From a virus, in IMG/VR virus record IMGVR_UViG_3300021077_000037, positions 1 through 32,812 of that record: DNA of 32,812 nt. One strand, given 5' to 3'. Of this stretch, positions 8,531-17,825 are shown piece by piece (position 1 is the stretch's first letter; each line of letters opens with the position of its first letter). The notes beneath the pieces are model-generated. The model saw only the letters and a program-made list of their open reading frames with translations, ran no database searches and was not told the origin of the DNA. A program made the translations under genes and the position numbers.

Positions 8531-8962
8531 TTACATGTTGAATGGAGATATGAGCGAATACCTTACACAACGCAGAGTTCTCTCACCGGGCTGCTTCTGA
8601 ACTGCATTGTAATTATTATTTACCATCATATACACTTCCTGAACGGCATAGGTGCCATTGGGTAGTGGATTGTAAAGAGTAACCACCGTACCGGGTTGTG
8701 GCCATGTTATTGCTCGGTCATCCATAACATCAAGCTCCATCAGATCGCCGTCGTTCAAAAGAATTTGCCCAACCGTATGGCCAGTTCCATTCTCCCACTT
8801 GATTTCTTCAATCATCTTGGAGGGACGAGCATTCTTGACAATGACGCCGGGATAAAGTCCATCAGTACCGAGGGCGACGGCACTTGGCAACACCGAGTTC
8901 ATTCCCACGGCATAAGTCGCCATTCCAAATTGTGGGGGCCATTGATTCTGGGTAGAAGGCAT
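8531..8962 (-). CDS. Unknown small structural-module protein
   Basis: A 143-residue protein 7 bp upstream of the protease-scaffold gene. It looks beta-rich (YPGVIVKNARPS, ITWPQPGTVVTLYNP, YAVQEVYMMVNNN) and neutral, without a signal peptide. The position, after the inserted sigma-like gene and before the protease, suggests a head or head-completion protein. I recognise no family. The leader to 9027 is AT-rich and carries no clear Shine-Dalgarno site. Confidence 0.6.
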   Translation of the reverse strand: MPSTQNQWPPQFGMATYAVGMNSVLPSAVALGTDGLYPGVIVKNARPSKMIEEIKWENGTGHTVGQILLNDGDLMELDVMDDRAITWPQPGTVVTLYNPLPNGTYAVQEVYMMVNNNYNAVQKQPGERTLRCVRYSLISPFNM

Positions 8963-9027
8963 AGGTTATAAAATTGTTGGTTGCTTAATTCACCCAAATA
9001 ATTACCCGTCCGAATAACTTTTAGAAA

Positions 9028-9648
9028 TTAATCTAAAGAAAGAATAGAATCATGCATCTTTTCAAGCACATAATACACCTGACTGGTCTTGCTTTTGCTC
9101 TTCTTGGCAATGTCTTTCACATAGGAATTATACTCGCATTGAAACTCCTCGGGGTGTTCAATACAACGAATAACCATATCTTTAATCTTTTTCTCTTGTG
9201 CCCCAGTTATGTTGTTAAAGATACATTTGTGGGATAAGAGTATGGTTTTAAGTTCATCCCATTTGTCCATGTCCACGTGAAACTCATACAGGGAAGAAAC
9301 CCCGAAAAGAGCCTCTTCATTATTCACATCCTCAATGAAAATAAGTTTCTTTTTGTCTCGTTTCTCTTGATTTTCACTGCGAATTTTATTGAATAAGTAC
9401 CTCGACATCAATATGTAAAGAGCCGCCTTGCAGGTTCCTTTGGTGTTATCATACTTCAAAGGCAACTCAATGCAGGAATGAGACATTAGGTCTTGGATGG
9501 TATCGGGTATATCATTGGATTTCACGCCATATTTGGTACACAATGATGCCGCATAATAGCGGAATATGTCATATAAATGGGTGGCAAAGAAATCAGAATC
9601 TTGGTTTTGGCACCACAATTGGAGGGATTCTTCTAATTTAGGGATCAT
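9028..9648 (-). CDS. Sigma-factor-like protein inserted in the head module
   Basis: A 206-residue protein. Residues ~45-100 (DIPDTIQDLMSHSCIELPLK YDNTKGTCKAALYILMSRYLFNKIRSENQEK, read as two pieces) fit sigma region 2: a helix with a DxxQDxM motif, a 'fD.tKG..ka...i..ry......R' core-binding/-10 helix and a basic tail. The C-terminus (VKDIAKKSKSKTSQVYYVLEKMHDSIL) resembles a region-4 helix-turn-helix. This would make it a group-4-like sigma that directs host polymerase. It overlaps the gpG-like gene by 4 bp (ATGA). Its place inside the head operon is odd. A different helical DNA-binding protein is the main alternative. Confidence 0.55.
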   Translation of the reverse strand: MIPKLEESLQLWCQNQDSDFFATHLYDIFRYYAASLCTKYGVKSNDIPDTIQDLMSHSCIELPLKYDNTKGTCKAALYILMSRYLFNKIRSENQEKRDKKKLIFIEDVNNEEALFGVSSLYEFHVDMDKWDELKTILLSHKCIFNNITGAQEKKIKDMVIRCIEHPEEFQCEYNSYVKDIAKKSKSKTSQVYYVLEKMHDSILSLD

Positions 9649-10184
9649 AAAACAAATGGATTTCCATTATCAAAAGTCATGCGGGTTAAAGGAATCGTTT
9701 GATAAGGCAATTGTCCTCGGCTCAATAGATTTAATTGTCGGGTAATGACTCGGAATAAATCCCGTTCTGCTGCTGGCACCAGTCTATGGGTATAAGGATT
9801 GCCACCGACGTTATTGATGGGCCAGAAGTTACGTGGGGGCAAATTCTTATTTTTATTGCCGAACGCAATTGCTTCCGCATAGGCATTCCTTGTGTATATG
9901 TCAATGGAACTCCCGTGTGGAGGACTTACCTTGATGGATTGTTTCAATTTCCCTGTACGATTAAGTGTAGGATTGGATGAACCCTCTTTTTTGGCATAAG
10001 AATTACTCAATTTGGGCCAGGTTTTTTCCTGATAGGTCTTGTTTCCATCAAACAAACTCAAGGTCTGTCGTTGGAATTCCTTGCCCATGGATGACAATAA
10101 TTGCCGCCTGCCAGTCGTTAAGGCATTGATTATGCTCCGGATTGATGGGCGAACATCATCCCTTACTATTGTCACTCTGAACAT
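9645..10184 (-). CDS. Mu gpG-like virion morphogenesis / tail completion protein
   Basis: A 179-residue protein from ATG 10184, which has AAGGAA five bases upstream; longer upstream frames would overlap the portal gene by 170 bp. It follows the phage virion morphogenesis (Mu gpG, P2 gpS) pattern: a basic helical N-terminus, TWPKLSNSYAKKEG, then LNRTGKLKQSIKVSP, then YAEAIAFGNKNKNLPPRNFWPI, matching 'W..L....A..k......L..TG.L..SI......YA..HQ.G.....PAR.FL'. Family members complete the tail or head-tail junction. It lies directly after portal as in Mu-like modules. Confidence 0.68.
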   Translation of the reverse strand: MFRVTIVRDDVRPSIRSIINALTTGRRQLLSSMGKEFQRQTLSLFDGNKTYQEKTWPKLSNSYAKKEGSSNPTLNRTGKLKQSIKVSPPHGSSIDIYTRNAYAEAIAFGNKNKNLPPRNFWPINNVGGNPYTHRLVPAAERDLFRVITRQLNLLSRGQLPYQTIPLTRMTFDNGNPFVL

Positions 10185-11826
10185 CTGGTTCCTTGGGTTG
10201 TTCCTCGGCAGGAATTTCTTTTTTATCCGATGGAACTTGTTCTTCAGTCGCTGAGAATTCCAGTTTAAACCCGAATTTCTCCGACAATGCTTCCAGCGAG
10301 TCTGGCGATGGTTTAATTCCGGCATTGCTCAGGTTCAGGATTGATGAACTCAAATCCTTCAAATCAGACTCGGAATCACCACCCCAAACAATGTTGGGCA
10401 TATTTCCCTTGATGCCATTAATCTGGAGAAGTTGCTTGAACAATCCAAATCGAAGAACATTATTCAAATGTTTCTGGTCATAATTGATGATGTCTTTGCG
10501 GACTTGGGATTGCAAAGAATCTTTCCCAGTTCCCAATCCACCAGTTGAACTCTTGGAGTCAAGGGTCTGCCCAACCAGCAATAAACTAATCTGGTCATTG
10601 CACATTTCTACGAATATCTTATGTGCTTCTGCCGCATTGCTGTAATTCATCTGTTCCAACCCAATCACGGCATCCTTATTCACTGCAATCATGTTTAAAA
10701 TGCCATTGACATCGCTGAAAGTTTGAACCATCTGGTTAACAGTATCAATTTGAGAAGTATCCACTTTAGCCGTGATGAATGGAAGCCCATATTTCTGTAA
10801 ACATTTGAGGAATACATCAACCCCGAGTTGAGACATGATTGCCCACCAGAGGATTGGTTTCCCCAGACCACCGAAATTATCCCGAGACACACCTTGAAGG
10901 AGGTTGCTGCGGGAAATGATATGACGATTGGGGTCGGGAGACTGCATGTAAGCAAAACTGTAATTGACCAGACCATTGTCGAACACCGACCAAAAACGAA
11001 GGTTTGGTTCCCACGAATCGGGGTCATAAATGGTATCTTCTGGTTTGCCCGTCAGGGATTGCATCAATGGCAGTCCTCCATTGGGAATTCCGGTCAATGC
11101 CGGTTGATTGCCTGTGTAAATTGGACCCTGTGGAAGATAAGGAAGACGATAGGTAATCAATTGATAATCCACTGGGAGCAATTGCTTGATCTTGTACCGA
11201 AGATTGAATTCATTGTTGCCACCAAAATCCTCTTGAGTGACGGCTTCAAAATTCTTTTCCACTACCGCCACTGGAAATACAACATCATTCATAATGTGAA
11301 TGAGAATTTCGTCAAATTTGGAATATTCGCTCAATATTTGTTTGATGGCCTTGGCGGCAATCACATCATCCGTATTCTTTTTGTCGAAGGGAATAATATC
11401 AAATGGTTCACTGATGGTTGCCAGCTTGCGTTTGCCCCATTGAGAAGCCACGATACCCGTGCCCGTGAAGAAATCACGATAAAACGTGAACAACATGGTC
11501 ATATCACCACGCTCGGCTGCCCGGAAGGCACCTTGGACCTTCTTGAAGTCAAAGTGCTCGCTGATATTGGCGGGTTGGCTCCAACCACTGGCACGCTCTT
11601 TGATGTGCTTGGGCACTTGAATACCATATGGCTCCATGGCCTTGACCATCTGTTGGGTTGTGATTTGACCTCCCGGATAGGGCACTGATGCGTTGGCAAG
11701 AACATTCCCACCCACTTGTCCCGTGCGGGAGGAGGGCAGGAATAGGTTCACTACTCGGTTCATCAAGGTTAGTTTTGAGGCTTCATTGGCATTCATAATT
11801 TTTTTCACCATTTCTTTAATGGGCAT
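10156..11826 (-). CDS. Portal protein, Mu gp29-like (DUF935)
   Basis: Up to 556 residues. DUF935 features are visible in order: an N-terminal region with YGIQVPKHIKERASGW, a central GLGKPILWWAIMSQLGVDVFLKCLQKYGLPFI, then NDQISLLLVGQTLDSKS and a GLGTGKDSLQSQVRKDII YDQ-type segment matching 'I.k.iLGQTLTt......sra.g.vh..vr.di...D'. The C-terminal tail is acidic/proline-rich and disordered. Twelve subunits would form the DNA entry vertex. The start is uncertain: 11826 overlaps the preceding gene by 22 bp, whereas ATG 11796 has a GGTGA eight bases upstream. Confidence 0.82.
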   Translation of the reverse strand: MPIKEMVKKIMNANEASKLTLMNRVVNLFLPSSRTGQVGGNVLANASVPYPGGQITTQQMVKAMEPYGIQVPKHIKERASGWSQPANISEHFDFKKVQGAFRAAERGDMTMLFTFYRDFFTGTGIVASQWGKRKLATISEPFDIIPFDKKNTDDVIAAKAIKQILSEYSKFDEILIHIMNDVVFPVAVVEKNFEAVTQEDFGGNNEFNLRYKIKQLLPVDYQLITYRLPYLPQGPIYTGNQPALTGIPNGGLPLMQSLTGKPEDTIYDPDSWEPNLRFWSVFDNGLVNYSFAYMQSPDPNRHIISRSNLLQGVSRDNFGGLGKPILWWAIMSQLGVDVFLKCLQKYGLPFITAKVDTSQIDTVNQMVQTFSDVNGILNMIAVNKDAVIGLEQMNYSNAAEAHKIFVEMCNDQISLLLVGQTLDSKSSTGGLGTGKDSLQSQVRKDIINYDQKHLNNVLRFGLFKQLLQINGIKGNMPNIVWGGDSESDLKDLSSSILNLSNAGIKPSPDSLEALSEKFGFKLEFSATEEQVPSDKKEIPAEEQPKEPDVQSDNSKG

Positions 11827-12056
11827 GTTTCATGTTTCTGTTTAACCTTCTGTGCAATTACACAGGAGCACAGTCTGCACTGGTCAAGGATTCCTTTATT
11901 CAACTCTGTACAGGAATTGCATATCTCTGTTCGGTTTGAAGCAGTGACGCTGTCCACTAATTCAATCCCGAAGAAATTCTTTGATATACCAACCATACCT
12001 TTAACCATTTGGGTAGGAGTTGGCACTATTACTTTGTTTTTACAATTACATCCCAT
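11805..12056 (-). CDS. Small zinc-ribbon protein (DUF6171-like)
   Basis: An 83-residue protein from ATG 12056, one base after the stop of the cysteine-rich gene. It starts MGCNCKNK and ends with ICNSCTELNK..QCRLCSCVIAQKVKQ..TCPLKKW. The paired CxxC motifs, the 'C.LCgC....K....CP..KW' ending and the length match small zinc-binding proteins found in tail regions of many phages. It sits between the tail module and the portal. The function is unknown; it may fold on zinc and act as a tail or assembly accessory. Confidence 0.65.
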   Translation of the reverse strand: MGCNCKNKVIVPTPTQMVKGMVGISKNFFGIELVDSVTASNRTEICNSCTELNKGILDQCRLCSCVIAQKVKQKHETCPLKKW

Positions 12057-12057
12057 A

Positions 12058-15000
12058 TTAACACCAAAAGTAATGAAATCTACAAGCCCCTCCATTACAA
12101 CTACTTATTGCATTTGCGTAGAAAGTCCATGGCTGCGACGGGTTGCTAAATGTATAACCATAGTTCCCCGGTAACGGCGGGCGAGTCAATGATGGATATG
12201 TTATTCCCGTGGGCAATGCAGGAGCACCTGACGGGATTGAACATCTTGCTTCTACTTGTGGCGGATAAGCATAAATATAATGAACCGTTTCACTTTCATC
12301 AGTATAATCGTCTTTACAACTTCCGTCGTCTTGGTCACACGCAATGGATACGCCTAAGTTGGAACAAGGACAAGTTGGAGTTTGATATAACAAATCGTTG
12401 ATTGCCATTTCCACGTCCATTTGTTCAAGTGAACCGAATATGCTATCAGCAAGATAGGTATCAGTAAACCACACTGTCTTTCCATTTGGAAAACTTTCTC
12501 CGTTTGGACTCATACAGAATACTTGTTCGGTGCAATTAGAAAATGGAAGACAATCTGTTTGGCATGTTCCCGGCGTTTCACTTCCAGTGCGGAAACTATA
12601 CTTCCAACTATTGTATCTATATTCCATCTTGCTTGAATTGTCATTCCACGTAAAATCTGGAGCACCATGAGACATAGCATAATAAGCCGACCCCAATGAT
12701 GCCGTTGGAGGAAATGAAATATAGAAATTACTATCATCCACTCTTTGGACACTGCAACTGTTAATCACTTTGGTCATTGAACGATTGAATAGGTCAATAG
12801 CATCGTGGCTTCTTAAATTGGTTTGCGGTGCCAGAAAATAAACATTGGAGCCACTTACTGAAGCACTAACGGAAAAAGTCAATACCACTTGCTCCCGCCC
12901 ACAAATACCGAAGGCATTTGGGAAACGGCATATTCCAGCAAGTCCAAAATTTCCTAAAACATCTTGGTCTTTGTATTGGTCTTTAAAAGCATGTGTATAG
13001 TCACTTGGCAAATCCGCAACTTTGGGTCCAAGGGTTATGTTGTTTCCACCGTCTTGAGAACATCCAGTATAGATGCCGTCATTACTATCACTAAATGCTA
13101 TCAGCAATGATGAACTTGGCGTTAATCCTTCGATTGCCCCTAATGTTTGTAAATCACCAGTCAGACATTGAATGGTAGTTTCATCGACCAAAACCCTATC
13201 GCTTCCACATGGGCGGAAGAAATTATATGACGGAAATGGAACACGAGTAATGGCACACTTTACCATTGTTAATCCGTTTGTATGGTTGATTTCAGAGCCG
13301 ATGCTTGCGCCTTTTGGAATAGCATTAGCTTGAAAGTTATTAATCCAATGCGTTGTACACATTGGAAGTATTGTTGACATTTGCGGGCCGTCAGTCATCC
13401 CCGGTTCGGAGATTGACGAATCGGCTAACGTGCCACCATAACGGTAGGTATATTGTTGATAAGGCGGTGTAGCCCCGCAATCAATGTCTGTTGGTGTCTC
13501 GCAAAACCTAATGTCCCGAAGATAGAAATCAAACCAACCCCAACCAATGCCGTAATAACTTGGAGGAGTTGGAAAGAATGGTTGCTTTATTATTGCCCCG
13601 GCACCATTGAATATTAATGGCTGACCAAGAATTGTCCCGTCATAGTTCGTATTGTCCAAACTGGAAGCCCATTGACCATTGTATCCGGGTTTCCATGTCC
13701 AAGAATAACTGTTGGGGTCTTTCCAAGGCATTTGGTTATATCCTATAATTGAACCCGAGGATGAGCCAGTGCTTGCAAATATTGGACTGCGATAATCATC
13801 AACCGTTCCGGTAACTGTAAAACTTAATGGTGATACTTCATATTGAACCTGCCGACGTTGAACCAGTGGCATAAATGATGTCCAAGAATCTGTTCTCCAT
13901 GGATAGGTTGCATTATCTGTCAAATCCCAATAGGTCAACAAATATTTTAAATCAGTCACCAAATCTGCCGAAGTCAATGGTTTTGACAAAGCAAGATTGC
14001 CCGAAAATAATATGGTATTAATGGCCGTGAACCCATTAGTGTACAGATATTGAACATTGGAATCGAAATTCCAAACATAACTTGTAATTCCTTTTGACCA
14101 ACTAATTTTGATGTCAACGGTTTCAACTACTCCAGACTCGGTATTTGAATAACTTACTTCACCCGAATAATTGTTTTGGTCGGTTACTTCAGGGAATAAT
14201 GGAACACTGGTTCCGGTATATTCACTGTTCCAATTTGCAATATAATCAGTTAATGAACCAAGTCCTTCAGGAATTGTGACGGAACTGCTACAATGACAAT
14301 CTGGACTAAATCCGTCCAACACACTCGACATGCCATGGTCATAATACTGGTCAGGTGGATTGGTTGTATAAGTCAAACAATTTGTGCCTGCGTCGTAAGT
14401 TGAACCTTGTGGATTGGTATTCCGCCAGCCTGCCCCATGGTCATTATGATAAGTGTGATACTCGACCCATTTTATCCCATCTCCAGTATTTAATGGGCAC
14501 GGTGAATTATATTGCGGTTCAGACTCCCAATAATCATCGGTATAAGCAACCGTTCCATCCAATATTCCTGAACCTGAATTAACAGTTAAGCTTCCCGACA
14601 TTGAAGCTTTTCTTTCTTCAATGTCGCCCTCGTTACCACCAGAGTCATTCGTGGTTCTATCGTAAATAACATTAATATCCAATTTGCAATATTTGGTTTG
14701 GTCTGGAGAATTGCTTGTTACAACAGTTGGACAACTGTCAGGACTTGTCCATCCAAGAGTTCCATACCACATTCGGTTTGCTGCCACGCCTTTCCAACCA
14801 TAGTTGGAACACTGATTGTAGGATGAACTGCCACCCAAAGACCAAGATTGTGCCAACAACATATCTGTTGGATTACCTTGCCATTGTTCCATCCCGTTAT
14901 CAAAAGCAGACATCCAATTGCTGCCACTGCCAGCACCATTATATTCAATGGTACAGTCACAAGCACCGCCACCGTTTCTATCGCCTGACAATGGCGTCGG

Positions 15001-15120
15001 AGTTGGACTTGTGCTGTTGTAATACAGAAACTTTACATCATTGATATGCTTGTAGTTCTGGCACGGGCCGAAGAAAACCTTATTCAGGGAGGCAGAACTG
15101 CATGTGGATTGATAGCCCAT
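12058..15120 (-). CDS. Giant cysteine-rich tail protein (probable tip/adhesin)
   Basis: A 1,020-residue protein from ATG 15120, with GGGAAG upstream and one base after the preceding stop. I count about 33 cysteines, including close pairs (CDC near residue 50, CHC in PDCHCSSS, TCPC, and C-terminal SSCNGGACRFHYFWC). Most is beta-rich, Gly/Ser/Asn/Tyr/Trp-heavy and without repeats I could align. Cytoplasmic phage proteins rarely have so many cysteines, so zinc binding, an Fe-S type site or disulfides formed outside the cell are possible. Neighbours are tail genes, supporting a tip, baseplate hub or host-binding role. I do not recognise the family. Confidence 0.7.
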   Translation of the reverse strand: MGYQSTCSSASLNKVFFGPCQNYKHINDVKFLYYNSTSPTPTPLSGDRNGGGACDCTIEYNGAGSGSNWMSAFDNGMEQWQGNPTDMLLAQSWSLGGSSSYNQCSNYGWKGVAANRMWYGTLGWTSPDSCPTVVTSNSPDQTKYCKLDINVIYDRTTNDSGGNEGDIEERKASMSGSLTVNSGSGILDGTVAYTDDYWESEPQYNSPCPLNTGDGIKWVEYHTYHNDHGAGWRNTNPQGSTYDAGTNCLTYTTNPPDQYYDHGMSSVLDGFSPDCHCSSSVTIPEGLGSLTDYIANWNSEYTGTSVPLFPEVTDQNNYSGEVSYSNTESGVVETVDIKISWSKGITSYVWNFDSNVQYLYTNGFTAINTILFSGNLALSKPLTSADLVTDLKYLLTYWDLTDNATYPWRTDSWTSFMPLVQRRQVQYEVSPLSFTVTGTVDDYRSPIFASTGSSSGSIIGYNQMPWKDPNSYSWTWKPGYNGQWASSLDNTNYDGTILGQPLIFNGAGAIIKQPFFPTPPSYYGIGWGWFDFYLRDIRFCETPTDIDCGATPPYQQYTYRYGGTLADSSISEPGMTDGPQMSTILPMCTTHWINNFQANAIPKGASIGSEINHTNGLTMVKCAITRVPFPSYNFFRPCGSDRVLVDETTIQCLTGDLQTLGAIEGLTPSSSLLIAFSDSNDGIYTGCSQDGGNNITLGPKVADLPSDYTHAFKDQYKDQDVLGNFGLAGICRFPNAFGICGREQVVLTFSVSASVSGSNVYFLAPQTNLRSHDAIDLFNRSMTKVINSCSVQRVDDSNFYISFPPTASLGSAYYAMSHGAPDFTWNDNSSKMEYRYNSWKYSFRTGSETPGTCQTDCLPFSNCTEQVFCMSPNGESFPNGKTVWFTDTYLADSIFGSLEQMDVEMAINDLLYQTPTCPCSNLGVSIACDQDDGSCKDDYTDESETVHYIYAYPPQVEARCSIPSGAPALPTGITYPSLTRPPLPGNYGYTFSNPSQPWTFYANAISSCNGGACRFHYFWC

Positions 15121-15121
15121 C

Positions 15122-16228
15122 TTAATGACTTCCCGTGTATGGCAATTGAGCCAAATTGAATGTATCCGTTGTCCAAGCATCCATCCAGTACGTCTTGGTG
15201 GAACTGCCACCAACACAAACCGACATTTGAACCAATGGGTTTATTGGTTGCCAGAAAGTTTGATTTGCCAACGAACCACTTACCATGACCATGCTGGAAG
15301 ATGGTATGGTTGGGTTCATCGGATAATAGTAATTCAATGTATTTCGTGAACTGCTAATTGAACCGCTGGCTATTGAAGGAACTGCTGTAGTATTGAGGAA
15401 TATACCCGCACACAGGGCAGGAAATCTCGATGAACTGTCCACGGTGAATGGAACTGAATATGTTTTGTTGAAATCCACGAACACGACATCATTCACCGCA
15501 TAAGATGATGATTCGGCATAGGTGCCTTTCCAATTCCATCCCCCACCACCCCCGGTTGAGATAATGTCACTATTGACATATTGCCGAATGAGTAATTGCT
15601 TGATGCTGGAACTGGTATAAGCGTCCACCAGACCAATGGGAATATGCGTGGAATCAGCCGTGGGGAATGAAGTCCATGACGGAGATGGGTTACCAGTGCT
15701 TGAGCCAGTGGGATTACTTCCATATCTCAAGATATAACTCGGTGGGGTTGCCGAGCCACTGTTCTCAATCCAGAACCAAATGGGATTTAATGATTGACTG
15801 GTGGGCAACAGTATATCAGCCGAAGCCGTGTGAATGTTATACGTATTGGCATAAGCATAGGTTTCAAAGCCATCACAGCCTTGAACATATGAGGAGGTAC
15901 TAACCGTTGAAGTAAATACATAACCCCCACGCACTCTTACCGTTCTCCAATAAGTATCATTGGAATTCAAGGTTCTTCTAAAAGTCAATGGCAACACATA
16001 AATCTTGAAGGGATACAAATCAAACCCCAATTTATTGCGATCAATCAATTTATGGAATTGGGTGGCCATTTGGTTCATGGCCTGATTGGTTTTGTTTACA
16101 TTTGCCGCCAAATCCGTGGTATGTTTCCAGAGATGATGAACATTATCTTTCTCCCGAGGACTCTGGAGATACGATGCCTCATGCATCGGAGGAATGGTGA
16201 TGTTTTGACCAGTAGAGCTAATATCCAT
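15122..16228 (-). CDS. Tail protein with possible carbohydrate-binding segment
   Basis: A 368-residue protein. The N-terminal 60 residues contain a helix (HHLWKHTTDLAANVNKTNQA), the rest is beta-rich. A GGGGG linker precedes WNWKGTYAESSSYAVNDVVF, whose 'W.G.Y..s..Y..nDvV.....Y' layout resembles the CBM5/12 chitin-binding-like fold found in tail tips. It lies between the 352-residue tail protein and the cysteine-rich protein with 1-bp gaps on both sides, so they are co-translated and probably part of one tail substructure. The function is otherwise unknown. Confidence 0.62.
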   Translation of the reverse strand: MDISSTGQNITIPPMHEASYLQSPREKDNVHHLWKHTTDLAANVNKTNQAMNQMATQFHKLIDRNKLGFDLYPFKIYVLPLTFRRTLNSNDTYWRTVRVRGGYVFTSTVSTSSYVQGCDGFETYAYANTYNIHTASADILLPTSQSLNPIWFWIENSGSATPPSYILRYGSNPTGSSTGNPSPSWTSFPTADSTHIPIGLVDAYTSSSIKQLLIRQYVNSDIISTGGGGGWNWKGTYAESSSYAVNDVVFVDFNKTYSVPFTVDSSSRFPALCAGIFLNTTAVPSIASGSISSSRNTLNYYYPMNPTIPSSSMVMVSGSLANQTFWQPINPLVQMSVCVGGSSTKTYWMDAWTTDTFNLAQLPYTGSH

Positions 16229-16229
16229 A

Positions 16230-17288
16230 TTAGGTTCCCAAATAGATTGCTCCCTGCAAACTTCCGGTCTGCAAGGTCTGAAGCTCAGTGCTATACCATT
16301 GTGGGTCCCAGATTCCCAATGGCAATGCCATCCACGTGCTGGTGACTTTATACCAAGTACGGTTCAATTGCTGTACATCCGCATATCTCAACCAAGACAA
16401 ACCAAAAGGAAATTGATCTAATCCTGCTGGATTGGGATAAAGGTTCTTATTATTACCTGCCACTTCGGCAAAAATATTCTTTTCAGTTGTTTGATCGGTC
16501 CAATATTGGGATGGAATAAAATCAAATGGATTCTCCGTGTATCCTCCCATGTTGATGGGTTGTGGACCCCAGTAATAACGACTGTATATGATTTTGAAAC
16601 CAGACAGATAAAATGAATCTTCTCCCTTGGATTTCTTAAATAGCAATTCCAACGCTTCACCCCGTTGATTACCGTGAAAGGGATAACTGCTATTGCTACC
16701 AGTGGGCAAGGTACTGACAAGGTTTTGATAAGTGGTTTGGGCATCAGGATTGTCAGTCACTTCGGCATTACGAACGATTTGACGGCCAAAAAAGGTTAAA
16801 TCACTGTACCGAGGATGTTTTTCGGCTGAAGGATTGAATTCAACTGTCTGAATATCAAACTCTTCCGGAGGATTGGCGAAAGATTGGGCTTCACTGGTGA
16901 CTGATACTTTCCACAATAGTCCCATCGTCTTTGGGATTACGGAAGCATTGGTGGCTAATACTCGGGAGACATTGTCAAATGAATCAACCATTTGATACCC
17001 ACGAGCATATTGTGTTTGAATATATCGGGTGGTCCAATAGTCAGCAATCCATGAGTGTTGAATGGTACATTGGTCGGAGAACTCCAAGGAGGGAGAATCG
17101 GTTGACTCTTCAAGGACGTTGAATAAAGAATCATTCCCGCCAAAGTAATCAGCAATGTCTTGCAGGGAAAGCGTTCCATCCACATAATTAATTCCCACAA
17201 AACTAACTGCGGTGGCCGGAGTTCCAGCATCAAAAGTGAAACCACCATCAGCCCTGTCCCAACAACTGGGTAAAAGTAAATCACTCAT
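16230..17288 (-). CDS. Unknown tail-module protein
   Basis: A 352-residue soluble protein, rich in aromatic residues (many Trp and Tyr), mixed alpha/beta, with no signal peptide or membrane segment. One base separates it from the next gene and three from the Ig-like gene upstream. In siphovirus order the gene after the tape measure is often the distal tail protein, and the length fits, but I see no diagnostic motif. Confidence 0.6.
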   Translation of the reverse strand: MSDLLLPSCWDRADGGFTFDAGTPATAVSFVGINYVDGTLSLQDIADYFGGNDSLFNVLEESTDSPSLEFSDQCTIQHSWIADYWTTRYIQTQYARGYQMVDSFDNVSRVLATNASVIPKTMGLLWKVSVTSEAQSFANPPEEFDIQTVEFNPSAEKHPRYSDLTFFGRQIVRNAEVTDNPDAQTTYQNLVSTLPTGSNSSYPFHGNQRGEALELLFKKSKGEDSFYLSGFKIIYSRYYWGPQPINMGGYTENPFDFIPSQYWTDQTTEKNIFAEVAGNNKNLYPNPAGLDQFPFGLSWLRYADVQQLNRTWYKVTSTWMALPLGIWDPQWYSTELQTLQTGSLQGAIYLGT

Positions 17289-17291
17289 ACA

Positions 17292-17822
17292 TTAATTAAT
17301 TTGGAAAGTTATCACCGAGGAAGTAGTTGTTCCCGATGGATTGGCACAGGAACAATATAATTGATAAGACCCCGTTTGACTTACCGAACAAGTCAAATTA
17401 GGTGTCAATGACCCACTGAATTTGCTTCCTGAATAGGATGCCGTGGTCGGGAGAGCATAATAACTTGAAGTATTGGGATTGGATACATACCACTGATATT
17501 GAATGACTGTTTCCGCTGAGGCACTTACCACGAAATAGGATGCTGATGGATGAGTCACCGTGGAAGAAGTTGGTTGAACCCCAATCTGTGGCGGATAAGT
17601 CAACTGTGGCAAAGCATTGACAGCAGCGGCATAGATTGATGAATAGGGTATCCATACACTGGCGGTATAGATTTGGCAATAAATACCATCTTGAGTGGCA
17701 GTGACAAAGCGTCGAGTATAGCCAGCATAAGAGGTATCGGCGAAGAATTGACGTTGTTGTGGGGCGGAAGGAGTCAAGGATGACGTTCCGGCATAGGATA
17801 TTTGAATTGGGATTACAGTCAT
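17292..17822 (-). CDS. Ig-like domain tail protein
   Basis: A 176-residue protein. Residues ~80-176 form an Ig-like domain pattern: PPQIGVQPTSSTV, then SASAETVIQYQWYVSN, then TGSYQLYCSCANPSGTTTSS, i.e. 'P.I..QP.s..V..G....v.A.g....YQWY......TGsY.C...N..G...S...' as in I-set/Ig-like domains on phage tails and capsids. The first ~75 residues are a separate beta-rich part. It follows the tape measure by 3 bp. Such domains generally give weak, non-specific surface adhesion. Confidence 0.65.
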   Translation of the reverse strand: MTVIPIQISYAGTSSLTPSAPQQRQFFADTSYAGYTRRFVTATQDGIYCQIYTASVWIPYSSIYAAAVNALPQLTYPPQIGVQPTSSTVTHPSASYFVVSASAETVIQYQWYVSNPNTSSYYALPTTASYSGSKFSGSLTPNLTCSVSQTGSYQLYCSCANPSGTTTSSVITFQIN

Positions 17823-17825
17823 AGA

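Noticed and set aside
10828-11688. A 286-codon plus-strand frame
   Set aside because: Fully antisense to the DUF935 portal gene, whose motifs are clear.
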